A stretch of 64,000 bases of DNA from Limnomonas spitsbergensis (taxonomy: Eukaryota > Chlorophyta > Chlorophyceae > Chlamydomonadales): assembly GCA_037349105.1 (NCBI GenBank), contig JAYJMM010000076.1, positions 434,001 through 498,000 on the forward strand, given 5' to 3'. The position numbers and the translations under genes were made by a program. This document shows positions 15,001 through 24,095 of this stretch, one piece after another; positions within the stretch are counted from its first letter, which is position 1; the number at the start of each line of letters is the position of its first letter. The notes beneath the pieces are model-generated. The model was not told where the DNA came from. It searched no databases and saw only the letters and a program-made list of their open reading frames with translations.

Positions 15001-17760
15001 CCTAGTCCCTGTGCTCCTCCACCACCTCAACATGTTATCCCTTTTAGGTGTCGAGATCTTCCTAGTCCCTGTGCTCCTCCACCACCTCAACATGTTATCC
15101 CTTTTAGGTGTCGAGATCTTCCTAGTCCCTGTGCTCCTCACCCACCTCAACATGTTATCCCTTTTAGGTGTCGAGATCTTCCTAGTCCCTGTGCTCCTCC
15201 ACCACCTCAACATGTTATCCCTTTTAGGTGTCGAGATCTTCCTAGTCCCTGTGCTCCTCACCCACCTCAACATATTATCCCTTTTAGGTGTCGAGATCTG
15301 CCTAGTCCCTGTGCTCCTCCACCACCTCAACATGTTATCCCTTTTAGGTGTCGAGATCTTCCTAGTCCCTGTGCTCCTCCACCACCTCAACATGTTATCC
15401 CTTTTAGGTGTCGAGATCTGCCTAGTCCCTGTGCTCCTCCACCACCTCAACATGTTATCCCTTTTAGGTGTCGAGATCTTCCTAGTCCCTGTGCTCCTCC
15501 ACCACCTCAACATGTTATCCCTTTTAGGTGTCGAGATCTTCCTAGTCCCTGTGCTCCTCCACCACCTCAACATGTTATTCCTTTTAGGTGTCGAGATCTG
15601 CCTAGTCCCTGTGCTCCTCCACCACCTCAACATGTTATTCCTTTTAGGTGTCGAGATCTGCCTAGTCCCTGTGCTCCTCCACCACCTCAACATGTTATCC
15701 CTTTTAGGTGTCGAGATCTTCCTAGTCCCTGTGCTCCTCCACCACCTCAACATGTTATTCCTTTTAGGTGTCGAGATCTTCCTAGTCCCTGTGCTCCTCC
15801 ACCACCTCAACATGTTATTCCTTTTAGGTGTCGAGATCTTCCTAGTCCATGTGCTCCTCACCCACCTCAACATGTTATCCCTTTTAGGTGTCGAGATCTG
15901 CCTAGTCCATGTGCTCTTCACCCACCTCAACATGTTATCCCTTTTAGGTGTCGAGATCTTCCTAGTCCATGTGCTCCTCACCCACCTCAACATGTTATCC
16001 CTTTTAGGTGTCGAGATCTTCCTAGTCCCTGTGCTCCTACACCACCTCAACATGTTATTCCTTTTAGGTGTCGAGATCTTCCTAGTCCCTGTGCTCCTCC
16101 ACCACCTCAACATGTTATCCCTTTTAGGTGTCGAGATCTTCCTAGTCCCTGTGCTCCTCACCCACCTCAACATGTTATCCCTTTTAGGTGTCGAGATCTG
16201 CCTAGTCCCTGTGCTCCTCCACCACCTCAACATGTTATCCCTTTTAGGTGTCGAGATCTTCCTAGTCCCTGTGCTCCTCACCCACCTCAACATGTTATCC
16301 CTTTTAGGTGTCGAGATCTGCCTAGTCCCTGTGCTCCTCCACCACCTCAACATGTTATCCCTTTTAGGTGTCGAGATCTTCCTAGTCCCTGTGCTCCTAC
16401 ACCACCTCAACATGTTATCCCTTTTAGGTGTCGAGATCTGCCTAGTCCCTGTGCTCCTCCACCACCTCAACATGTTATCCCTTTTAGGTGTCGAGGTCTT
16501 CCTAGTCCTTGTGCTCCTCACCCACCTCAACATGTTATCCCTTTTAGGTGTCGAGATCTGCCTAGTCCCTGTGCTCCTCCACCACCTCAACATGTTATCC
16601 CTTTTAGGTGTCGAGATCTGCCTAGTCCCTGTGCTCCTCCACCACCTCAACATGTTATCCCTTTTAGGTGTCGAGATCTGCCTAGTCCCTGTGCTCCTCC
16701 ACCACCTCAACATGTTATCCCTTTTAGGTGTCGAGATCTGCCTAGTCCCTGTGCTCCTCCACCACCTCAACATGTTATCCCTTTTAGGTGTCGAGATCTG
16801 CCTAGTCCCTGTGCTCCTCACCCACCTCAACATGTTATCCCTTTTAGGTGTCGAGATCTGCCTAGTCCCTGTGCTCCTCCACCACCTCAACATGTTATCC
16901 CTTTTAGGTGTCGAGATCTGCCTAGTCCCTGTGCTCCTCCACCACCTCAACATGTTATCCCTTTTAGGTGTCGAGATCTTCCTAGTCCCTGTGCTCCTCC
17001 ACCACCTCAACATGTTATCCCTTTTAGGTGTCGAGATCTTCCTAGTCCCTGTGCTCCTCCACCACCTCAACATGTTATTCCTTTTAGGTGTCGAGATCTT
17101 CCTAGTCCCTGTGCTCCTCCACCACCTCAACATGTTATTCCTTTTAGGTGTCGAGATCTTCCTAGTCCCTGTGCTCCTCCACCACCTCAACATGTTATCC
17201 CTTTTAGGTGTCGAGATCTTCCTAGTCCCTGTGCTCCTCCACCACCTCAACATGTTATTCCTTTTAGGTGTCGAGATCTTCCTAGTCCCTGTGCTCCTCC
17301 ACCACCTCAACATGTTATCCCTTTTAGGTGTCGAGATCTTCCTAGTCCCTGTGCTCCTCCACCACCTCAACATGTTATCCCTTTTAGGTGTCGAGATCTT
17401 CCTAGTCCCTGTGCTCCTCCACCACCTCAACATGTTATTCCTTTTAGGTGTCGAGATCTGCCTAGTCCCTGTGCTCCTCCACCACCTCAACATGTTATTC
17501 CTTTTAGGTGTCGAGATCTTCCTAGTCCATGTGCTCCTCCACCACCTCAACATGTTATCCCTTTTAGGTGTCGAGATCTTCCTAGTCCCTGTGCTCCTCC
17601 ACCACCTCAACATGTTATCCCTTTTAGGTGTCGAGATCTTCCTAGTCCCTGTGCTCCTCCACCACCTCAACATGTTATTCCTTTTAGGTGTCGAGATCTG
17701 CCTAGTCCCTGTGCTCCTCACCCACCTCAACATGTTATCCCTTTTAGGTGTCGAGGTCTT
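1..17760. repeat. 60-bp satellite array, about 296 copies (intronic, carrier copy 1)
   Basis: Every 60 bases the same unit recurs, with a core such as CTCAACATGTTATCCCTTTT followed by AGGTGTCGAGATCT. It runs in perfect register from the window edge to about 17,760, broken only by a 1-base insertion near 7,509. Variation sits at a few diagnostic positions: CCACC or CACCC after GCTCCT, TTATCCC or TTATTCC, AGATCTTC or AGATCTGC, and CCCTG or CCATG. The array continues beyond the left edge. Because 60 is a multiple of 3, frames on both strands stay open and give 20-residue repeat 'proteins' of up to 5,930 residues, which I do not regard as genes. By comparison with unit 2 (41,605-42,760, then the exon at 43,783) the array lies in the intron before the third-repeat exon of the carrier. 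Confidence 0.97.
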
Positions 17761-17870
17761 CCCTGTGATCCTCTCCCACCTGTGATCCTCTCCCACCTGT
17801 GATCCTCTCCCACCTGTGATCCTCTCCCACCTGAGATCCTCTCCCACCTGTCCCCCCCCCCCCCCCCCCC
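17761..17870. repeat. 17-bp repeat (TGATCCTCTCCCACCTG) and C-run
   Basis: About five copies of a 17-bp unit follow the 60-bp satellite directly and end in a run of about 20 C. Unit 2 carries about 18 copies at the same place (42,763-43,072), so this small array also varies between the two copies. Confidence 0.93.
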
Positions 17871-18549
17871 CAACATTTGTATTCTCACACTGTCCAGTCC
17901 CCGCTCCGTCTTCTGCATACCTGCCATAGGCCTTTGACCTTCCCACCCTCTATACCTTGGCCTCACACTTGTACCTTTTCCACCCTTCTATGTTCTATGG
18001 TACCAGCAATTCTTGGTGCTGCCGTTGGTTTATTTTCCACCATCCTCTGTTTCCCATTCGTTTTTCTGCGTGCCTTCCATAGGCCACCGACCTTACCACC
18101 TGAAGCACCTTTTCGAAGAAACGGTAACGGACATGCTGTCCCCCCTTTTACCACCCACTCTGCTCCCCCCGTTCTCACACTTTTTCGCCACCCCTTTCAC
18201 CACCCACTCTGCTCTCCCCGTTTTCTGCACTGCCCGACATTTCATTTGTCACCCAGCTCTGTTCCCCGCTCCATTTCCCTCAACCCTAAACCCAGCTCTG
18301 TTCCCCGCTCCGTTTTCCTTAGATCCTAAACCCTCAACCCAGCTCTGATCCCCGCTCAGTCTTCTTTAAACCCTCGACCCTTAGCCCATCTCTGTTCCCC
18401 ACTCCGTTTCCCCTAATCCCTCAACGCAGCTCTGTTCCCCACTCCGTTTTCCCTAAACCCAACCCAGCTCTGTTCCCCACTCCGTTTTACCTAAACCTTA
18501 AAACCTTAACCCAGCTCTGTTCCCCACTCCGCTTTCCGCACTGCCCCAG
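17871..18549 (+). repeat. Intron tail: pyrimidine-rich degenerate repeats before the acceptor
   Basis: The last part of the intron is C/T-rich. From about 18,255 it repeats a 35-45-bp element built on CCAGCTCTGTTCCCCACTCC and CCCTAAACCC. The true acceptor (CTGCCCCAG at 18,541-18,549) lies at the end of this ladder, so the repeats look like copies of the polypyrimidine/acceptor region. I see no coding exon in it. Confidence 0.75.
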
Positions 18550-18646
18550 GCCTTTGACCTGGTCCTCGCGTCTGGCTTCTCGAAGATGGTGGCTTCGTCC
18601 GCCACGTATCCGCACGAGGTGGTGCGGTCTCAGATGCACATTACGG
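18550..18646 (+). CDS. Carrier copy 1, exon with third-repeat signature
   Basis: Acceptor CTGCCCCAG, 32 codons plus one base, donor GTGAGC. It encodes [20 protein letters not shown] then [12 protein letters not shown]. The equivalent exon in copy 2 is 43,783-43,879. Confidence 0.9.
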
Positions 18647-20891
18647 GTGAGCAAGGGGTGTGGGGGGGGACTACTTATCCAGCGGGGGGGGGGGGGGGGC
18701 ACTATATTCAGATATTTTGAAACGCTCAAGAGAGTTACAGGTCAGCTACACTCCAGCTACAGTGCAGCTACAGTTCAGCTACCAAGCACGAGGTGGTGTG
18801 CTCTCATATGCACATCACGGGCGGGGCTTATCTTTGAACGTTTCAGCCTTTGTTCAGCTACAATTTAGCTACAATGCCGCTACAAATAAAATGCAGTTCA
18901 GCTACAGTTCAGCTATAATTTAACTTTACGCACGAGGTGGTGCGGTTCCAGAGGCACATTACGGGTGAGCCTAGAAGGGTAGGCAAGGGTTTAGGGGTTA
19001 AGGGTTAAGATGCTCATCATGTCTCAGCTGCAGTTCAGTTACAGTGAGGTCCCGCCATTTGACAGCACCAGCGGCCCCAGCCGCAGGTCATGCTGTAGCT
19101 GAAGTATAGCTGAACTCTAGCTGAAGCATCCTCAGCTTAACAGTGCCCCCCCTCTCCCCCTTGTTGTTCCCTGCTGCCTGTTGCCCTGCAGGCGCTCGCA
19201 GCCGCATGCCCCGATGTAGCTGAAGTGTAGCTGGACTCTAACTGAAGCATCCTCAGCTTAACAGCGCCGCCCCCCCTCCCCCTATTGTGGATCCCTGCTG
19301 CCTTGATCTGCAGGCGCTCGCAGCCGCATGTCACGCTGTAGCTGAACTATAGCTGAGATGTATCTGAAATATAGCTGAGGCATTCTCAGCCTAGCAACAA
19401 CCCCCTCCCCATATTGTGGATCACTGCTGCCTTGCCCCTGCAGGCGCTCGCAGCCGCATGTCACTAAGTAGCCAAAGTGCAGCTAAATGTAGCTGAAATG
19501 TAGCTGAAGAAGTACAGACTGAACATCACCGCCATCCGTCACCTTTCCCCCTGGTGGCTCCCTGCCGCCTTTTGCCCTTCAGGCTCGGCATCTTTCGATG
19601 GATGCGTGAAAGCGATTCAAAAAGTGTGGCTTGAGGATGGCATCAGGGTGAGTCCAGTGCTAGGGGGAGGGAGGGGGAGGCGGGAGGGGGAGGGGGGGAG
19701 GGAGGGGGAGGGGGGGGAGGGGGAGGCGGGAGGGGGAGGGGGGGCTCAGCTCCTCTGTTGGTTGGTGCGTGTCTGTTTGGGTTAAGTTGCTGGTCTGTCC
19801 CAGCTCGCTCTGCCTGGCCCTTTCAAAATAGGCGGCAGCGTGGGTGGTCTTGTTGAGTCTCCCGTGCGACTGTCACAACGAAACGCGTTGGTCCATTCCT
19901 GCCATGATCACTGCACCCGTACATCCAGAGAGAGAGAGATGTAACCAACTGAATATGTAACCAACTGAATATGTAACCAACTGAATATGTAACCAACTGA
20001 ATATGTAGACAACTGAATATGTTGACAACTGAATATGTAACCAACTGAATATGTTGACAACTGAATATGTAACCAACTGAATATGTAACCAATTAAATAT
20101 GTAACCAACTGAATATGTATCCAACGAAATATGTAACCAACTAAACCCGGGGTGGGGGGAAGTCCAGTACCCCATAACGTGCGGTGCAGTCATGTGCATA
20201 TTCACACTTTTGCCCTGGCCAGGGGTCGTAGGACGATTCCACCTGCTGCACTTACCTTCACTGGCTTATAGCCTTTTCCACACGCTCATTGTCTACCACC
20301 CTTTCACACATGTTCCTCACTCTTTCGCACACACCTGTTCATCACTCCTTTTTCCATGCCTGTTCTTCACTTTTTGGTCTACACCTGATCCTCACTCTTG
20401 TGTCCACACCTGATCCTCACACTTTTGAGGTGTAGGGCTTACCTACCGCGGCCGCACTCACCTTCACGAGCTTTGGCCCTGGTCCCCCCGGTGCTCTTTG
20501 TCCTCCACACCTTTGTGCCCCCTACACGTTTTCACACCTGCGGCCTGCCCCCCACACTATTCCACCCCTGCCCCTCACAGGGGCTGCCTAGGGTTTCACA
20601 CCACGCGGCTGCCTCACCCACCTCTGCCCAACCACGCCGTCCGCTGCGCTGGCTTTCACCAGCTTACAGCTCGTTTACCGGAGATGCCAACTGTCTTCCA
20701 CACCTGTGCCCCTCACAACATTCCACACCTGCCCCCCTCAAACTTTTGCTTTTCAGGGCTTCTACCGTGGCTGCATCACCAACCTCTGTCGGACGACGCC
20801 GGCCGCCGCACTCACCTTCACCAGCTTTGAGCTCGTTTCAAGGATGCTGAAAGAGGTCATAGGGGCCCGCGCAAGCAACCAGCAGAAATAG
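18550..20891 (+). CDS. NDT-type mitochondrial-family carrier, copy 1, last three exons (5' part outside window)
   Basis: Exons are 18,550-18,646, 19,583-19,647 and 20,757-20,891 (TAG). They join in phase (phase 1, then phase 0) to give 98 residues: the third repeat and C-terminus of an SLC25 carrier. Visible are the third-repeat signature YPHEVVRSQ, the matrix-helix region [14 protein letters not shown], then [17 protein letters not shown] and [17 protein letters not shown] followed by GFYRG..TNL.RTTPAA is characteristic of the plant/yeast NDT NAD+ transporters and the related SLC25A32 folate/FAD carriers; the substrate here is inferred. The first two repeats should lie left of the window, beyond the 60-bp satellite. 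The coding sequence is almost identical to copy 2: two residues differ near the C-terminus (ARASNQQK against AHASNKQK) and one silent change is seen in the middle exon. Both frames are intact. Confidence 0.88.
18730..18925. repeat. Short TAGCTGAA/TTCAGCTA tandem element
   Basis: Degenerate 10-12-bp units (CAGCTACA variants) run through this intron. The same element recurs in both orientations at about 19,085-19,505, 30,405-30,595, 44,300-44,720, 52,630-52,670, 54,420-54,515, 63,585-63,655 and 63,962-64,000. It is a dispersed simple repeat typical of this genome. Confidence 0.85.
18787..18965 (+). pseudogene. Two decayed copies of the exon end plus donor
   Basis: At 18,787-18,821 and 18,931-18,965 the sequence CACGAGGTGGTG...CACAT.ACGGG repeats the end of the preceding exon (PHEVV...HITG). 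The second copy even keeps a GTGAGC donor. Neither has the upstream half of the exon. Both are also present in unit 2 (about 44,020-44,200). Confidence 0.8.
19080..19505 (+). repeat. Three 120-125-bp repeats carrying a copy of the next exon's acceptor
   Basis: Each unit holds a TAGCTGAA cluster, then a C-rich tract, then CCCTGCTGCCT..CTGCAG followed by GCGCTCGCAGCCGCATG. This last part resembles the true acceptor and start of the exon at 19,583 (CCCTGCCGCC...CTTCAG, GCTCGGCATC). The copies lack the rest of the exon and so act as decoy acceptors only. Unit 2 has them at about 44,285-44,705. Confidence 0.8.
19583..19647 (+). CDS. Carrier copy 1, 65-base exon
   Basis: Acceptor CCCTTCAG, donor AGG/GTGAGT. 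It encodes [20 protein letters not shown] plus R, the segment between the third signature motif and the last transmembrane helix. Confidence 0.88.
19660..19748 (+). repeat. G-run tract with quadruplex potential
   Basis: A run of GGGGGAGG/GGGAGGCGGG units starts about 12 bases after a splice donor. Unit 2 has a slightly shorter version at 44,870-44,950. Confidence 0.85.
19939..20150. repeat. 16-bp repeat AACCAACTGAATATGT, about 13 copies
   Basis: Tandem units with occasional GACAACTG variants, preceded by an AGAGAGAG tract. Unit 2 counterpart is 45,145-45,345. Confidence 0.93.
20215..20692 (+). pseudogene. Three decayed copies of the terminal exon's 5' part
   Basis: Segments at about 20,219-20,275, 20,437-20,480 and 20,578-20,690 align with the start of the true last exon (20,757: GGCTTCTACCGTGGCTGCAT and onward to CACCAGCTTTGAGCTCG). 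The third copy is the longest (GGGCTGCCTAGGGTTTCACA...CACCAGCTTACAGCTCG) but carries frame-breaking changes. All sit upstream of the one intact exon, separated by CACACCTG-rich spacers. Confidence 0.75.
20757..20891 (+). CDS. Carrier copy 1, terminal exon
   Basis: Acceptor TGCTTTTCAG; 44 codons and TAG. It encodes [31 protein letters not shown] and a short hydrophilic tail. This is the sixth transmembrane helix of an SLC25 carrier. Confidence 0.9.
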   Translation, partial: GFYRGCITNLCRTTPAAALTFTSFELVSRMLKEVIGARASNQQK

Positions 20892-21345
20892 GGCGTCAGG
20901 CGGGTGCGCCCCAGCCAGGCTGAAGGCGCCAGTTCCGAGCTTGTTTCACGGATGCGGAGAGAGTTTATTGGGGCCCGCGCAAGCAACAAGCAGGACTAGG
21001 GCGTCAGGCGGGCGCGCCCTGACCAGCTGAAGGGCCAGCTGACGGTGTTGGTGGAGTCTGCAGCATGAAGTTTAAGGCAGTGTCGCGAGAGCCTGAGGCT
21101 TTCAGAATGTTTCATGTTGGGCCCGCGCTGACAAGCAGGGCCAGGGGAGTTCACGCGGGGTTTGGCGCCCCAGCCAGGCTGAAGGCGCCAGCTGAAGGTC
21201 TGCCGGTGGAGTCAACAGCGTATGGCTTTTACGGCATCGTCGTTAGAGCCGGAAGCTTTCAGAATGTTTCACGTAGAGGCCCGCGCCGACAAGCAGGACT
21301 GGGGGAGGTCATGCGGGGTTTGGCGCCTAGGTCAGAGGTGGTGTT
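20836..21345 (+). repeat. Tandem copies of the gene's 3' end
   Basis: The end of the coding exon plus 3' flank (TTTCA.GGATGC...GGGCCCGCGC.AGCAA..AGCAG...GCGCCCC.GCCAGGCTGAAGG) is repeated about four times, at about 20,836, 20,937, 21,090 and 21,240. Only the first copy is joined to an open coding frame. Unit 2 has the same series from 46,654 and adds extra copies of a 65-bp piece at 47,164-47,360. Confidence 0.8.
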
Positions 21346-22605
21346 TGCAAGACTTTCGCTTTGTTTCCACTATCATGCGGGGGCCGTGCGCCCCGGCCAG
21401 AGGCGGCGTCCGCAACGTTTCGCTTTGTGCCGGCGATCCTCCGGGATCGAGTTGCTGCCGAGTGCCTGCAACTTCACAGTTCACACTTGCTCCACACTGC
21501 CGCGACCAGCCGCCCAGCCCGAAACTAAGGGCACCTGCCGGCCGTGGTCAGGTAAATATTGAACCTGAGCCTTGCTCAATAATGCTCGGGTGCGTGGGGG
21601 CCCCCAACTGGGTTTGGTTGCGGCAGGGGGGGGAAGAGTCATGGGATTGAATCTTATTTCAGTTTCGTTGATGTCGGAAGATCCGAAGATGAAGCTTGAT
21701 CTTCCCCAAATTAACACAGAAACTCTGTGTGCGCTTGAATCAGGGTTACACAGAACGACCGTTTGGGTCCAAATCCCGTACCGTTTACTGTATCGTATCG
21801 CACCGTTTAACAATACCGTACCGTTTTAAAACACCGTGTTGGCAATTTTATTACCTGTCCGGCCATTTTGGCCGTACCGTACCGTTTGACCGTCCCGTAA
21901 TTCCATACCGGGTAACTCTGGCTTGAATGTTGTGCAAGCAGGCTCACAGCTGCATATCTATTTCATCCGGATCCAGATCCAGAACTTCTGTGCGTGCCCC
22001 TTTGTTGTACAAGCAAGCTTGTTTCCCAAACCAGCTCAGCATTTGGGGGGCACTTTGCGGTTGTTGGTTTGGTGCATGCCCGCTCGCAGCTGCTTACCTA
22101 TTTCATCTACATAAAGATTGGGTTTATATTTGTATCCGCACCCCTAAGGCCCCCCAGGGCCTGTTGTACGTAGTTACTCATTTGTCGACTGCAGTTGAAG
22201 CATGTAGCCTTCAAGTTGCTTTTGAATTTGCAGTGCGTCTCTTTCCGGTGCTGCGTTACCAGGAGGTCAATGACATTGCACCTCTGGTCCCTGCTCATAA
22301 GGCTCGGCCGCGTGGGCGCTCGACTGTCCCTTGGGAAGAAAGAAAGTTAAGGGAAGAAGCAGAAGAACACAAAGGAGAGAGAAATTACCGGTACCTCCCT
22401 TTCCAGGGGTGCGTTACCAGGAGGTACCGCAGCCTCATTTGTTTAAAGGCCACATCCATGCATAAGAAGGTTCGGCCGCGTGTGCGCGCAACTGATCAGA
22501 CGACCCAGTTCTCATCGCACACTGATGGCTAACCATCTATGCCATGCTGTGTCTTCTCCTCTCCAACAATCTGCTTTAATGTTCATGACGTTACACCACT
22601 AGTCC
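21346..22605. other. Intergenic DNA with dispersed repeats, no gene seen
   Basis: I see no supported exon. From 21,775 to 21,910 TACCGTACCGTTT motifs cluster. From about 22,255 to 22,345 lies a dispersed element (AATGACATTGCACCTCTGG ... AAGGCTCGGCCGCGTGGGCG). Related copies occur at about 22,440-22,500, 25,776-25,825, 48,240-48,300, 50,817-50,870 and, inverted, about 56,410-56,470. Most of the stretch is repeated in unit 2 (47,360-48,370). Confidence 0.7.
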
Positions 22606-22730
22606 TTACCCAAGATAAGAATCTTATTGAAATTTTGCTCTGTTTGTGAGAAGAAGCCTAGGGGCCTGCATGGTCCAATATTTTTTATCTTGGGAAAGAC
22701 TTCATAAGATTTTGCATGGTCCTCGTACTC
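22606..22730. other. 125-bp insertion present in unit 1 only, with hairpin arms
   Basis: Flanks ACTAGTCC and CAGGCCCGG are contiguous in unit 2 (about 48,946-48,962) but separated here. The inserted sequence is A/T-richer and carries inverted arms CCCAAGATAA (from 22,609) and TTATCTTGGG (22,685-22,694). It may be a small transposon-derived insertion; no clear target-site duplication is visible. Confidence 0.6.
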
Positions 22731-24095
22731 CAGGCCCGGTCAAAAAATGAGGCCCCATGCCGCCTGGCCGCCCAGCAAATGTTCTGGTCTCCTCCCGGTT
22801 CGCTCCGCCTGGCCCTACGAAAAAGGCTGTGGGTGGTTGCATCAACTTTGTAACAGCAACAATATCTTAACTCGTTGCCAAATTGCCGAGTGGCTTCAGC
22901 TGTTGCCTTTGATGTCGCGTTGCTTTTTCTCCCTCTCCAACAACCTGCGGGGGCCACACTCAAAAACATTCATGAATATTCAAAAATGAGATGTAACAAC
23001 CTGCGGGGGCCATATTCAAAAGTATGATGCAACAAACAAGGACCCGCAGCCCAGAAGGGTGGGGTAGCGCCGGGAGGTGTGCATATTTTACAATTGAAAA
23101 AATTCCGAGGCTGCGAGAGGCTTCTGAGGGAGTAGGGGGGGGGGCACGGTGCTGATAAGGGGCCGTGCTTACAGATAATTCTGTCAGTGCACACAAATTC
23201 AAATTCAAATTTTCGAGGCTGGGAGGCTTCTGGGGGAGTAGGGGGGATTCTGTCAGTTTGTACAAATTCAAATTCAAAATTTCGAGGCGCGGAGGCTTCT
23301 GGGGGAGAAGGGGGGGGGATTCTGTCAGTTTGTACAAATTCAAATTCAAAACAATGTAAATGGAAATAAGATACTGAATCTTCTCACGTGCAACTTTCCA
23401 CACATAATAGTCATACCACTCACAATAGGCGGAACACACACGACACTACCGTAGATTTGATTTTCCTTCCCTTCCCGGTAAGAAACAACGATTTAATTGT
23501 ATGCTGCCCCTCAGAGCAAATTATCGACCTAAACTCTTAGTTTCTGACTGGAAAAAGGCATCAGCAATCGATAATCAGTTTATTAAGGGATCCCTCAACC
23601 CTGCCCTCAACCCCAAACAACGTTAGTTATGAGGGCAGGCAAAGCAAATATACTGTAATGGAGGTGTGTCTATCTGCCGGGCACAAAATTATAGTTGCTA
23701 CTGGAGACCTGTCATTGAAATAATTCATGGACTCAAGCAAACCTGCACATCTCGAAGTGCCCAAAAGCCACAGTGCCACCAAGCAAATAGTTGCTAATGG
23801 AGGTGCGTATATCTGCCAGGCACACAAATTTAGTTGCTAATGGATACCTGGCCATTGAATCAGTTACCGTACATGACTCAAGCAAACCTGAAAATTGCGT
23901 ATATCTCCCAGGCTGCCTGCAGCCTGTAAAAGGGATACAAGTTCTGGCTGACTGGTATAGACACAGAAAGCCGGAATCAGAGAGCATTCAAGACTCTTAC
24001 TTCAGAGGCGGAGAGGTGGCAGCGTAGATTTGCAAAGGGTGGCTCTCTTGTTCGTTAAGCTAGGGCAAGGAACTCAGGGACAAGGATACGCAAAA
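22731..24095. other. Intergenic DNA, short tandem duplications, no gene seen
   Basis: At about 23,175-23,350 a roughly 75-bp unit containing ACAAATTCAAATTCAAA and GGAGGCTTCTGGGGGAG is repeated about three times. At about 23,640-23,900 a 100-120-bp unit (TAGTTGCTAATGGAGGTGCG) is repeated. Short open frames here run through these repeats and look like chance. Unit 2 holds the same DNA at 48,955-50,315. Confidence 0.7.

Noticed and set aside
10..17802. A 5,930-residue plus-strand open frame and a 3,327-residue minus-strand one
   Set aside because: They result from a 60-bp repeat (a multiple of 3) without stop codons; several frames on both strands are open at once, and the frame changes identity at the 1-base insertion near 7,509.
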